Shown here: piece by piece, positions 1 through 6,597 of the stretch
How the letters are laid out: each line of letters opens with the position of its first letter
How positions within the stretch are numbered: position 1 is the first letter of the stretch
Source: Paracoccaceae bacterium
Lineage (GTDB): Bacteria > Pseudomonadota > Alphaproteobacteria > Rhodobacterales > Rhodobacteraceae
Length of the DNA: 9,088 nucleotides
Assembly: GCA_003447515.1 (NCBI GenBank)
Contig: DLZA01000040.1
Span: 1-9,088, forward strand
Direction: 5' to 3'
Notes under the pieces: generated by a model
Seen by the model: only the letters and a program-made list of their open reading frames with translations
Database searches by the model: none
What the model was told of the DNA's origin: nothing
Translations under genes and position numbers: made by a program

Positions 1-887
1 ATATCCTCGCCAGCAATCCGGATAACCGGATTCTCGAGAAAATCAAAACACTCCTCTGAAATGCGTGCCGCCAATTCGGCCGCAACACCTGCCGTCATAA
101 CCCCTTCGCTGACAACCATGGCGTGGCCGCAGCGTTGGACATGCATTCGAATGGTGTCGATATCCAACGGATTTAGAGTCCGTAGATCGATTATTGTGGC
201 CTCAATCCCATCTTTTGCCAGGGTTTCAGCCGCCGAAATTGCGTAATGGAGTTGGCGTGAATAGGTAACAATGACTAAATCATTCCCTTGACGTGGCACA
301 TGCGCTTTACCCCAAGGTGCGACAGGTGTCTGATCATCCAGCTCACCTGAAGTTGCGTAAAGTGCCTTATGTTCGATAAAAACGACAGGGTCTGGCTGTG
401 TCAGTGATTGCCGCAGTAAGTGATAGGCGTCCGAGACAGTAGCTGGCATTACAAGGCGGAGGCCCGGTGTGTGCATGACATATGCCTCCAAACTCTGGCT
501 GTGCTGGGCGCCAGCTGAACGCCCTGTGCCACCTTGTGTCCTTAGGATCATCGGAACGCCAATCTGGCCTCCAAACATATATCGGATTTTCGCTGCTTGA
601 TTAGCCAATTGGTCCATTGTCATGCCGATAAAATCGACATACATAAGCTCTGCCACTGGACGCAGCCCCGACATGGCTGCACCAACGGCTGTTCCGACAA
701 TCGAGGGTTCGGAAATTGGTGTATCAATGACGCGTTTGGATCCAAACTCGTCGATCAGGCCTTTGGTTACCCCATATGCTCCGCCATATCTGCCGACCTC
801 CTCACCGATGAGAACGACATTTGGGTCTACTGACATGCTATCTGACAGAGCTTGGCGAAGTGCGTCGCGATATGTTGTGATGCCCAT
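1..887 (-). CDS. TPP-dependent 2-oxo acid/acetoin dehydrogenase E1 beta subunit (3' end cut by window edge)
   Basis: This is the transketolase-like beta half of a heterotetrameric thiamine-diphosphate E1 enzyme. With the alpha subunit it decarboxylates a 2-oxo acid, or cleaves an acetoin-like hydroxyketone, and passes the acyl unit to a lipoylated E2. Reading from ATG at 887 gives 295 codons with no stop before the edge. Family members run to about 325-340 residues, so roughly 30-45 residues are missing. Visible motifs are GEEVGRYGGAYGVTKGL (residues 28-44), the cofactor-contacting Glu60 in DTPISEPSIVG, and the conserved His129 in GAQHSQSLEA. The carboxy-terminal transketolase domain begins near VIVTYSRQL at residue 205. 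The GAGG ribosome site in the 14-bp gap after the alpha gene fixes the start. Overall it resembles AcoB and PdhB; sequence alone does not separate acetoin, pyruvate and branched-chain substrates. An E2 gene may lie beyond the left edge. Confidence 0.9.
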   Translation of the reverse strand, partial: MGITTYRDALRQALSDSMSVDPNVVLIGEEVGRYGGAYGVTKGLIDEFGSKRVIDTPISEPSIVGTAVGAAMSGLRPVAELMYVDFIGMTMDQLANQAAKIRYMFGGQIGVPMILRTQGGTGRSAGAQHSQSLEAYVMHTPGLRLVMPATVSDAYHLLRQSLTQPDPVVFIEHKALYATSGELDDQTPVAPWGKAHVPRQGNDLVIVTYSRQLHYAISAAETLAKDGIEATIIDLRTLNPLDIDTIRMHVQRCGHAMVVSEGVMTAGVAAELAARISEECFDFLENPVIRIAGED

Positions 888-901
888 CACTTACCTCATA
901 T

Positions 902-1927
902 TCATCGGGTTTGCCCAAGGATGCGGGCTAGGCGATCCCGAACAGACTCGGGAGGTGGTGTCGAGGGGTCATACACATCGTCAAAAATGCTGTCGAGTTG
1001 TGGCTCGCGGGCATCTGCGGCAAAATCGATCGTGGCATCCATCTCCGCCGCAATGTGCTGATCCATTTCATCGAGTGAAGTGTCAGCCATTTCACCACGT
1101 GAAATTAATGTTTGTCGGGCCTTTAGGACAGGGTCACGAAGACGTCCTTTTGTTTCTTCAGCGTCATCGCGATAGGGCGACTTGTCCATGCGTGCATGGC
1201 CATAGAATCGATAACAATCCACAACTAGAAGGCCTGGTTTGCCAGCCCTGGCATCAGAGATCATTTCGCCAGCAATTTCTGCTACGGCTTCGACATCAGT
1301 GCCATCTACACTGGCACCTTTAAGACCGAAAGGGTCAGCTCTTTTGTGAATGTTAGGAGCGGCGGTAGCATTATCGATGCGCGTACCCATGCCATATTGA
1401 TTGTTTATACAGACAAACAAAACCGGAAGCTGCCATAGAGCGGTCATGTTCATGCTCTCATAGAGAACACCCTGTCCAGTGGCACCATCGCCAAAAAAGG
1501 CCACTGAGACAGCATCCGACTTTTTGTGACGTGCTGCGAGGCCTGCGCCCACAACGGACGGGATGCCGCCGCCAACAATGGCATTTGCGCCAAGATGTCC
1601 CAGTTTCATGTCGGCGATGTGCATCGAGCCACCCTTGCCCGAGCAGTAGCCAGTTTCCTTGCCGGCAATTTCAGCCATCATCAAGCGCGGGTCTGCCCCC
1701 CGCGCCAGAAACACGCCGTGACCACGGTGATGAGTGGTAAACGTATCCCCGTCTCGCATGGCAGAGCCAACACCCACTGCTGCCGCTTCTTCGCCGATCG
1801 AAAGATGCAGCATCGAGCCAGCTGATTGTCCTCTGACGAACAGCTCTCCCACACGCTCTTCGAACGTACGTATGCGCCGCATCATCCCATAATGTGCCGC
1901 AAGCTGGGAGTTTGTCTGTGTTTCCAT
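902..1927 (-). CDS. TPP-dependent 2-oxo acid/acetoin dehydrogenase E1 alpha subunit
   Basis: This subunit carries the thiamine-diphosphate binding fold of the E1 enzyme. From ATG at 1927 it is 341 residues, normal for AcoA/PdhA. The cofactor motif starts at GDG (146-148) and ends at NN (175-176). Also visible are the HHRGHG segment (66-71), the GKGGSMH loop (97-103) and the YGHARMDKSPYR loop (242-253), which matches the region contacting the active site in E1 alpha proteins. It is 14 bp upstream of the beta gene and was surely co-transcribed with it. The start is uncertain: TTG at 1936 adds three residues and has GGAG ten bases upstream, while ATG at 1927 has only a weak GAGA close by. The SGKGGSMHIAD wording recalls acetoin dehydrogenases. 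That no E2 or E3 gene is visible reflects only the window edge. Confidence 0.9.
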   Translation of the reverse strand: METQTNSQLAAHYGMMRRIRTFEERVGELFVRGQSAGSMLHLSIGEEAAAVGVGSAMRDGDTFTTHHRGHGVFLARGADPRLMMAEIAGKETGYCSGKGGSMHIADMKLGHLGANAIVGGGIPSVVGAGLAARHKKSDAVSVAFFGDGATGQGVLYESMNMTALWQLPVLFVCINNQYGMGTRIDNATAAPNIHKRADPFGLKGASVDGTDVEAVAEIAGEMISDARAGKPGLLVVDCYRFYGHARMDKSPYRDDAEETKGRLRDPVLKARQTLISRGEMADTSLDEMDQHIAAEMDATIDFAADAREPQLDSIFDDVYDPSTPPPESVRDRLARILGQTR

Positions 1928-1956
1928 ATGTCTCAACCGTTTCGGGCTCCTGTCGC

Positions 1957-2805
1957 TTAGATCAAGCCGTATTGTTCTGCTTTGTTACGCAGGAAAGGTA
2001 GACCTTTTCCCATGACTTCTGCTTCGCTGCTGGCAACTGGACGCCAGATCGAAAGCCCGAATGCTATCTCTGGAGGCATGTTTACAAAGCTTTCCATTGC
2101 CAAGCCGCCACGAAAATCGATGGCACGTAGGGCAACAAAAATCTCGTCCCAGTCGACAGTGCCTGAACCAGGGGTTCCACGGTCCGACTCTGACAGATGG
2201 ATATAACGAAGATGCTCGCCCGCATCGAGAACCGCCTGCGCTGCTCCTTTTTCTTCAATATTCATGTGGTAGGTGTCGAGATGGATAAACATATTGTCAG
2301 CGTCAATGCGCTCAATCATATCTCTCGCCTGCCAACCTGTGTTGAGCAGATGAGTCTCATACCTATTAACGGGCTCTATGCCGAAGAGTAGACCCAGCGA
2401 TTTAGCATGAGCTGCCGCAGCTGCCAGTGCGCGGGTGACATTGTCGAGTTCAGCATCTGTAGGTGGCATGCCACTACGCTCACCGATGCCGCCATAAACA
2501 ACCCCAGACAGGGCTTCTGCGCCAATTGCAGCTGTCTTCTCTAAAGCCAGTTTCAAAAATGCAACAGCGCCATCCGGATCCCTTGACGCCCATACAGCCT
2601 CAGGAAGGCCCAAAGAACAAACCGCTCTCATCTCGGATTCCTCAAGCGTCCTGCGGCTATGCTGTGCATCAACGGATGGGGGGTCGAGCAATGCGATTTC
2701 CAGAAAATCCATGTCATAGGCCTTTGCCTTGGCTACTGCATATTCGCAGCCGTCCTTGTCCCAAGACATTGTCCACATGCTTGTATGTACACCGAAACCT
2801 TGAAT
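1957..2805 (-). CDS. sugar isomerase/epimerase, D-tagatose/D-allulose 3-epimerase-like, with probable ATT start
   Basis: This is a TIM-barrel protein of the xylose-isomerase-like family that probably epimerises or isomerises a ketose in the cytoplasm. Counting from ATT at 2805 (282 residues), the metal ligands are Glu144 (IEPVNRYE), Asp177 (HLDTYHMN), His203 (IHLSES) and Glu238 (MESF). Their spacings of 33, 26 and 35 residues equal those of Glu152, Asp185, His211 and Glu246 in Pseudomonas cichorii D-tagatose 3-epimerase. Glu150 and Arg209 sit where that enzyme has Glu158 and Arg217. The first ATG is at 2778, but it lacks a ribosome site and would remove the first beta strand (QGFGVHTSMWTMSWD spans it). 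A full AAGGAGG lies 5-6 bases before ATT at 2805. The gene sits between the regulator and the E1 genes. The exact sugar is not known. Confidence 0.88.
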   Translation of the reverse strand: MQGFGVHTSMWTMSWDKDGCEYAVAKAKAYDMDFLEIALLDPPSVDAQHSRRTLEESEMRAVCSLGLPEAVWASRDPDGAVAFLKLALEKTAAIGAEALSGVVYGGIGERSGMPPTDAELDNVTRALAAAAAHAKSLGLLFGIEPVNRYETHLLNTGWQARDMIERIDADNMFIHLDTYHMNIEEKGAAQAVLDAGEHLRYIHLSESDRGTPGSGTVDWDEIFVALRAIDFRGGLAMESFVNMPPEIAFGLSIWRPVASSEAEVMGKGLPFLRNKAEQYGLI

Positions 2806-2810
2806 CCTAC

Positions 2811-2819
2811 TTCCTCCTT
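2811..2819 (-). promoter_or_regulatory. strong ribosome binding site deciding the epimerase start
   Basis: The minus strand reads AAGGAGGAA here. The first two A bases belong to the TAA stop of the upstream regulator, so termination and initiation signals overlap and translational coupling is likely. Five to six bases downstream is ATT at 2805. The nearest ATG, at 2778, is over 30 bases away, too far for this site. No other purine-rich site precedes that ATG. Confidence 0.7.
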
Positions 2820-3786
2820 AGTTGTCTTCTAGAAGCTTGCGGGCGAGATTTTCGTCCACGAACAACCTGTTTATGAAATTCGCCCGCAGCACCGCCAATG
2901 TGCCAACGCTCTTGCTCATGCCGCCTGCAAGAAGGGTCATGTCTGTGTTCGGCATTTCATTGGGTTTGGCGCAAGGGGTGCATCCATTTAGGGGAATGTC
3001 GGCAACTCGCCCGTCAGCCGTGAAAAAAACACCGCAACAATCAGCCACAACATTTTTGTCGCGCAACTGATCAATTTGATCAGTAGTGAACAGGCCACTT
3101 TCGAATAGAACGGCACCCTCACTGCATTCACCAATGCTGGTGATAGCATAATCAGCTCTGCGGGCCTTTTCTAACGTTTCCTTGACAAGACGCTGTTGTA
3201 GAATGACGTCACAGGATGCCTTGTCATCGACAACAAAGGGGGCAGGCAGAAGATTCGCTTTACCCGACGTTAAGGCTGCCAGGCGAACACATACATCGAC
3301 CGGCTGCGTTGGATCTGCTCGATTTAGTAAACCCATAAGGGAAACAAATGTAACATCAGGATTTGATACGCCTACAAGGTTGTCTGCCATGTGGCCGAGT
3401 GTTCGGCCCCAGCCAAGCCCAACTGTAATTGGCTGGTTTGTTGCTACAATCCTTGCCAGAAATGCCGCTGCAGCGATTCCCACAGCCCGCCGTGCCTCTG
3501 CATCACCGTCGTTCTCTGGTGCCGGTGCCACCTGAGCTTCCGTCAACCCAAACCGTTCAGTCAATCGGTCGGCCAGTTCAAGCGTGATTGTAGTGTTATG
3601 CTCGATAGCTATGCGGACAACACCAAGCTGCTTAGCGTCGGCCAGCAGTCGTACGATCTTGAACCGTGAGATACCAAGTTTATCGCTTATTTCTTGCTGG
3701 CTCAGATTGCCGACATGATACAGCCATGCCACCTGTGCCATGCTGTCGTGACTATGGTTTTTGACAAGATTTGAATCCTGTTTCAT
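2818..3786 (-). CDS. SorC-family sugar-responsive transcriptional regulator
   Basis: This is a DNA-binding regulator with an amino-terminal helix-turn-helix (about residues 28-50, NLSQQEISDKLGISRFKIVR) and a SorC-type sugar-phosphate-binding domain from about residue 65 to the end. The domain is marked by GLGWGRTL (123-130) and LAGGMSKSVGTLAVLR (286-301). From ATG at 3786 it is 322 residues, the usual SorC/DeoR-type length. A longer frame from TTG at 3855 is open, but its first bases form a consensus -35 box, so the shorter start is preferred; AGGT lies just before it. The gene heads the leftward group and diverges from the transporter genes. By family precedent (EryD, SorC) it should bind the intergenic region and respond to a pathway sugar or sugar phosphate. 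Four cysteines at 250, 251, 269 and 272, including a CxxC, stand out in the carboxy-terminal part. Confidence 0.9.
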   Translation of the reverse strand: MKQDSNLVKNHSHDSMAQVAWLYHVGNLSQQEISDKLGISRFKIVRLLADAKQLGVVRIAIEHNTTITLELADRLTERFGLTEAQVAPAPENDGDAEARRAVGIAAAAFLARIVATNQPITVGLGWGRTLGHMADNLVGVSNPDVTFVSLMGLLNRADPTQPVDVCVRLAALTSGKANLLPAPFVVDDKASCDVILQQRLVKETLEKARRADYAITSIGECSEGAVLFESGLFTTDQIDQLRDKNVVADCCGVFFTADGRVADIPLNGCTPCAKPNEMPNTDMTLLAGGMSKSVGTLAVLRANFINRLFVDENLARKLLEDN

Positions 3787-3828
3787 TGCACCTGCATTTA
3801 ATAATTTCTCTTGACCACTGTGATAACG

Positions 3829-3855
3829 TTTATATAATAACATTTGTTGTGTCAA
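3829..3855 (-). promoter_or_regulatory. candidate sigma70-type promoter for the regulator group
   Basis: On the minus strand a perfect TTGACA (3855-3850) is followed after 15 bases by TATAAA (3834-3829). The spacing is two bases shorter than the ideal 17. Transcription would begin near 3822, giving a leader of about 35 bases before the ATG at 3786. The -10 area holds an AT-rich imperfect repeat (ATAACGTTTAT, 3823-3833) that could be part of an operator. This is a sequence match only. Confidence 0.45.
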
Positions 3856-3890
3856 TGCACATGTGTTGAATGTTTCAGTTTGGAGCTATC

Positions 3891-3957
3891 CCATATGGAC
3901 GAATAAAGTTTAATAATGCATTGAAAACAATGGAGATATGTGCTTCGTCCAATATGG
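3891..3957. repeat. nested inverted repeat, candidate operator pair
   Basis: The left arm CCATATGGACGAA (3891-3903) is the reverse complement of the right arm TTCGTCCAATATGG (3944-3957) except for one extra A. Each arm contains its own near-palindrome: CCATATGG, perfect, and CCAATATGG. Their centres are about 58 bases apart. Inside the 40-base loop is a second small inverted repeat, CATTG-AAAA-CAATG (3919-3932). Paired dyads at this distance in a divergent promoter suit a multimeric regulator such as SorC, but binding is inferred. Confidence 0.5.
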
Positions 3958-3987
3958 AAATGAGCGCAATAATAGGAAGGTATGGAC

Positions 3988-4056
3988 ATGGATCGCCGTC
4001 GCGAGCTATGCTCTAAAAGCTTAGTTGAAGGAGGAAACTATGAAAAAACAAATTAA
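3988..4056 (+). CDS. possible 22-residue leader ORF overlapping the binding-protein start
   Basis: AGGAAGG at 3974-3980 sits seven bases before ATG at 3988. The frame reads [12 protein letters not shown] and continues to TAA at 4054-4056, 22 residues in all. An in-frame ATG at 3982 would add two. It runs through the ribosome site and first codons of the binding-protein gene in another frame, so its translation could affect initiation at 4040. It has no recognisable domain. It may equally be chance. Confidence 0.2.
   Translation: MDRRRELCSKSLVEGGNYEKTN
4028..4034 (+). promoter_or_regulatory. strong ribosome binding site of the binding-protein gene
   Basis: A full AAGGAGG is followed by five bases and then ATG at 4040. 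This rules out the upstream in-frame TTG at 4025, which precedes the ribosome site itself. The strength of this site contrasts with the weak one before the ATPase gene. Confidence 0.8.
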
Positions 4057-5029
4057 ATATTTTGGCGGTGTAGCGCTGGTTGGTTCGGCACTTATGCTGG
4101 GCAGCTCGTTTACCCAGGCTGCCGATACTTCGATTGCTACAGTCGTAAAAATCGCGGGCATCCAGTGGTTCAACCGCATGGAAGAGGGCGTAAATCAGTA
4201 TGCTGCTGATAATAATGTCAACGCCTTCCAAGTTGGCCCAGCTCAAGCAGACCCGCAACAGCAGGCCGCTCTAATTGAAGATATGATCGCTCAGGGGGTG
4301 AATGCACTTGCCGTTGTTCCAATGTCTCCCGAAGCGCTAGAACCCGTATTGAAGCGCGCAATGGGCAAGGGTATCGCCGTGATTACTCATGAGGCTGCAA
4401 GTCAGCAGAATATTCATTATGATCTTGAAGCCTTCAAGAATGAGGATTTTGGCGCCAACCTAATGGAACAAATGGCTCAGTGCATGGGCGGTGAAGGCGA
4501 ATATGCTGTCTTTGTCGGATCATTGACCTCGCAGACCCATAACCAGTGGGTTGATGGTGGCATCGCTCATCAGAAGGCAAACTATCCAAACATGACACTG
4601 GTAGGTGACAAGAACGAGACCTTCGATGATGCCGAAAAAGCCTACGCCAAAGCTCAGGAAGTTTTGCGTGCATATCCAAACATAAAAGGCATGCAGGGAT
4701 CAGCTTCGACGGACGTTGCTGGCATCGGTCTTGCCATTGAAGAGCGGGGCATGGAAAGTAAAACCTGCGTCTTCGGAACATCGCTGCCCTCAATTGCAGG
4801 CCAGTATTTGGAAATTGGCGCCGTTGATGGTATTGGCTTCTGGGATCCGTCTGTCGCTGGATATGCGATGAATAAGCTTGCCACTATGGTGATGAATGGA
4901 CAAACTGTAACTGACGGCATGGACCTTGGACTACCGGGTTATGAGTCGATCAAGCTCGATGGCAAAGTTATTTATGGCCAGGCATGGGTTAATGTGAACG
5001 CCGATAACATGGCTGACTACCCCTTTTAA
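4040..5029 (+). CDS. periplasmic sugar-binding protein of a ribose-type ABC importer
   Basis: This is the 329-residue soluble receptor (Peripla_BP_4, RbsB/RhaS/LsrB-like) that captures the substrate and delivers it to the permeases encoded downstream. A Sec signal peptide is clear: KKQIK, a hydrophobic stretch from about 8 to 22, then SSFTQA with probable cleavage after Ala27. No lipobox cysteine is present. Family features include the [12 protein letters not shown] segment (40-51), the [14 protein letters not shown] stretch (87-100) and the hinge-proximal [15 protein letters not shown] (266-280). Aromatic residues likely to line the sugar pocket include Trp43 and Trp268. Cys148 and Cys243 could form a disulfide in the periplasm, but this is only a possibility. 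It is the first gene of the rightward group. Similar proteins are often labelled autoinducer-2 or rhamnose binding; the ligand here is unknown. Confidence 0.9.
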   Translation: MKKQIKYFGGVALVGSALMLGSSFTQAADTSIATVVKIAGIQWFNRMEEGVNQYAADNNVNAFQVGPAQADPQQQAALIEDMIAQGVNALAVVPMSPEALEPVLKRAMGKGIAVITHEAASQQNIHYDLEAFKNEDFGANLMEQMAQCMGGEGEYAVFVGSLTSQTHNQWVDGGIAHQKANYPNMTLVGDKNETFDDAEKAYAKAQEVLRAYPNIKGMQGSASTDVAGIGLAIEERGMESKTCVFGTSLPSIAGQYLEIGAVDGIGFWDPSVAGYAMNKLATMVMNGQTVTDGMDLGLPGYESIKLDGKVIYGQAWVNVNADNMADYPF

Positions 5030-5046
5030 GGGTGAATAAAACCCGA

Positions 5047-5079
5047 GGGGCGGCAGGATTGGCTGCCGCCCCTAATTTT
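5047..5079 (+). terminator. GC-rich hairpin after the binding-protein gene (attenuator or partial terminator)
   Basis: A perfect 10-bp stem, GGGGCGGCAG (5047-5056) pairing with CTGCCGCCCC (5063-5072), encloses a six-base loop and is followed by TAATTTT. The T tract is short and interrupted. The hairpin starts 17 bases after the stop codon and ends about 28 bases before the ATPase start. In importer operons such a hairpin commonly keeps binding protein in excess, by partial termination or by protecting the upstream mRNA from exonucleases. Confidence 0.65.
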
Positions 5080-5100
5080 GTGTTTCTTGGAAACTGAACT

Positions 5101-6597
5101 ATGTCCAAACATGATGATGACACCTTCATCGAAATGAAGGGCATTGGAAAACAATATGGCGGCGTGACTGCTTTGGAAGATGTTGATTTCCGGGTAAAGT
5201 CCGGCGAAGCAATTTGCCTAGCTGGAGAAAACGGGTCTGGCAAATCTACATTGATAAAAATTCTTGTTGGGGTAGAACAGCCCACATCTGGACAGATTTT
5301 CATCGATGGCAAATCATATAATCACCTTAATCCCCGTCAGGCGGCAGCTGTCGGTATTTCTGTCATTTTCCAGGATTTCTCTCTCTTTAGTAATCTTACG
5401 GTGGCAGAGAATATCGCCTTTGCCACGCATCTTTCTGAGAAGAAACGCCTTTTTGATCGGTCCGCAACTCGCAGGATTGCGCAGGAGGCGCTGGATCGTA
5501 TTGGCGTTGAGATTGATCTCGACGCTAGGGTCGAGACCATACCCGTTGCGCACAAGCAACTGGTTGCTATCTGTCGAGGTCTTGCGTCGAATGCACGGCT
5601 AATCATAATGGATGAGCCAACAACTGCGCTGACGGGGCGCGAGGTACAGGCTCTTCTCCGTATTATCCGCAAGCTGAAGGATAGCGGCATCGCAGTTGTT
5701 TTTGTGAGCCACAAACTTGCAGAAGTGCTTGAGGTGTGTGAGGAGGTATTTGTGCTTCGCAATGGCACGAATGTAGCAGACGGTCCGGCGTGCGACTTTG
5801 ACGCCGCTTCATTGACCCGACATATGACTGGGCGCAATATTTCTGAAGCTAAGCCACCACTCAACATTGATCAGGCTAAAAATTTGCTTGTTGTCGACCA
5901 ACTTGGCAAATTGGGAGCCTTTGAGGACATAGATTTTGAGCTAAAAGAAGGAGAGGTGCTTGGCATTTCTGGCGTTTTAGGTAGTGGCCGGACAGCGTTG
6001 GCCAAAGCCTTGTTCGGATTGGTTGCACCTGACAGGGGCAGCATTGCCCTTTCCGGAAAAAACGTCGCCCTTGGTAATCCCATTGCAGCCACGCAGGCTG
6101 GTATCGGCTATGTGCCGGAAGATCGCCTGACCGAAGGATTGTTCCTGACACAGTCGATAATTCGAAACGTATCGGTTGGCCGGTTTGATCATCATCGGTC
6201 AGGCGGATTTCTCGATTTAGCCTCCCTTGTGAACGAGGCACGAGGATGGATTGAAAAACTTCGAATAAAAGCTCCTGATTTTGAGGCTGAGGTCAAGTCT
6301 CTATCTGGCGGCAATCAGCAGCGAGTTGCTCTTGCAAGGTGGTTATCTCAGGCACCAAGAGTTTTGGTGTTGAATGGCCCCAGTGTTGGTGTTGACGTCG
6401 GATCTAAGGCTGATATTCATGCGATCATCCGCGAACTCGCAGAATCGGGAATCGGGATTGTAGTTATTTCTGATGATTTACCTGAATTGCTGGCCACATG
6501 TGGGCGAATATTGATGATGAAGGATGGCCGGATTGACAGCATAGTCATGGCTGAAGAGACTAACGAGATTGAACTGGCGGCTAAGTTGGCATCATGA
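5101..6597 (+). CDS. sugar ABC transporter ATP-binding protein, duplicated (RbsA/MglA/XylG type)
   Basis: This 498-residue cytoplasmic ATPase has two fused nucleotide-binding domains, the usual length for ribose-type importers. Domain 1 (about 8-245) has Walker A GENGSGKST (42-50), Q-loop Gln91, Walker B LIIMDE (167-172) and switch His204, but its signature is VAHKQ (149-153). Domain 2 (about 262-495) has GVLGSGRT in the Walker A place (291-298), without the lysine, and a good signature LSGGNQQ (401-407). Its Walker B reads VLVLNG (421-426), so the usual Asp-Glu is Asn-Gly, and the switch histidine is absent. Loss of Walker A lysine in domain 2 is common in this family; the Asn-Gly change is less usual. 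The ribosome site is weak (GGA, 9 bases upstream). Its last four bases, ATGA, overlap the first permease start, implying translational coupling. Confidence 0.93.
   Translation: MSKHDDDTFIEMKGIGKQYGGVTALEDVDFRVKSGEAICLAGENGSGKSTLIKILVGVEQPTSGQIFIDGKSYNHLNPRQAAAVGISVIFQDFSLFSNLTVAENIAFATHLSEKKRLFDRSATRRIAQEALDRIGVEIDLDARVETIPVAHKQLVAICRGLASNARLIIMDEPTTALTGREVQALLRIIRKLKDSGIAVVFVSHKLAEVLEVCEEVFVLRNGTNVADGPACDFDAASLTRHMTGRNISEAKPPLNIDQAKNLLVVDQLGKLGAFEDIDFELKEGEVLGISGVLGSGRTALAKALFGLVAPDRGSIALSGKNVALGNPIAATQAGIGYVPEDRLTEGLFLTQSIIRNVSVGRFDHHRSGGFLDLASLVNEARGWIEKLRIKAPDFEAEVKSLSGGNQQRVALARWLSQAPRVLVLNGPSVGVDVGSKADIHAIIRELAESGIGIVVISDDLPELLATCGRILMMKDGRIDSIVMAEETNEIELAAKLAS

Larger units (their letters stand above)
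3787..4039. promoter_or_regulatory. divergent control region between the regulator and transporter genes
   Basis: These 253 bases separate two divergent gene groups and should carry both promoters and the operators of the SorC protein. The regulator-side promoter is recognisable at 3829-3855. An 8-bp palindrome CACATGTG lies at 3858-3865, just upstream of that -35 box. A larger inverted repeat spans 3891-3957. I could not find a convincing -35/-10 pair for the rightward genes. That promoter may depend on an activator or use a diverged consensus. A possible 22-codon leader ORF starts at 3988. Confidence 0.6.

Noticed and set aside
622..1323. Long plus-strand open frame of 233 codons
   Set aside because: It lies antisense to the E1 beta and alpha genes, whose motifs are unmistakable, and its translation is rich in Cys, His and Arg with no domain pattern.
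1928..1936. TTG start for E1 alpha
   Set aside because: Not excluded: GGAG is ten bases upstream. ATG at 1927 was kept as the more usual codon; the difference is only three residues.
2463..2876. Plus-strand open frame of 137 codons
   Set aside because: It is antisense to the epimerase and the regulator end; low-complexity proline/cysteine/arginine composition, no motif.
3921..3949. TTGAAA as a -35 box for the rightward operon
   Set aside because: No acceptable -10 sequence lies 16-18 bases downstream.
4003..4013. Small hairpin GAGC-TAT-GCTC before the binding-protein gene
   Set aside because: A four-base stem is too short to call as a terminator or riboswitch, and no conserved riboswitch core was recognised.
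4025..4039. Upstream TTG start for the binding protein
   Set aside because: The ribosome site AAGGAGG lies inside this extension, and ATG 4040 starts a normal signal peptide.
5337..5867. Minus-strand open frame of 176 codons
   Set aside because: It is antisense to the ATPase domain 1 with intact Walker motifs; composition is serine/arginine-rich shadow sequence without a ribosome site.
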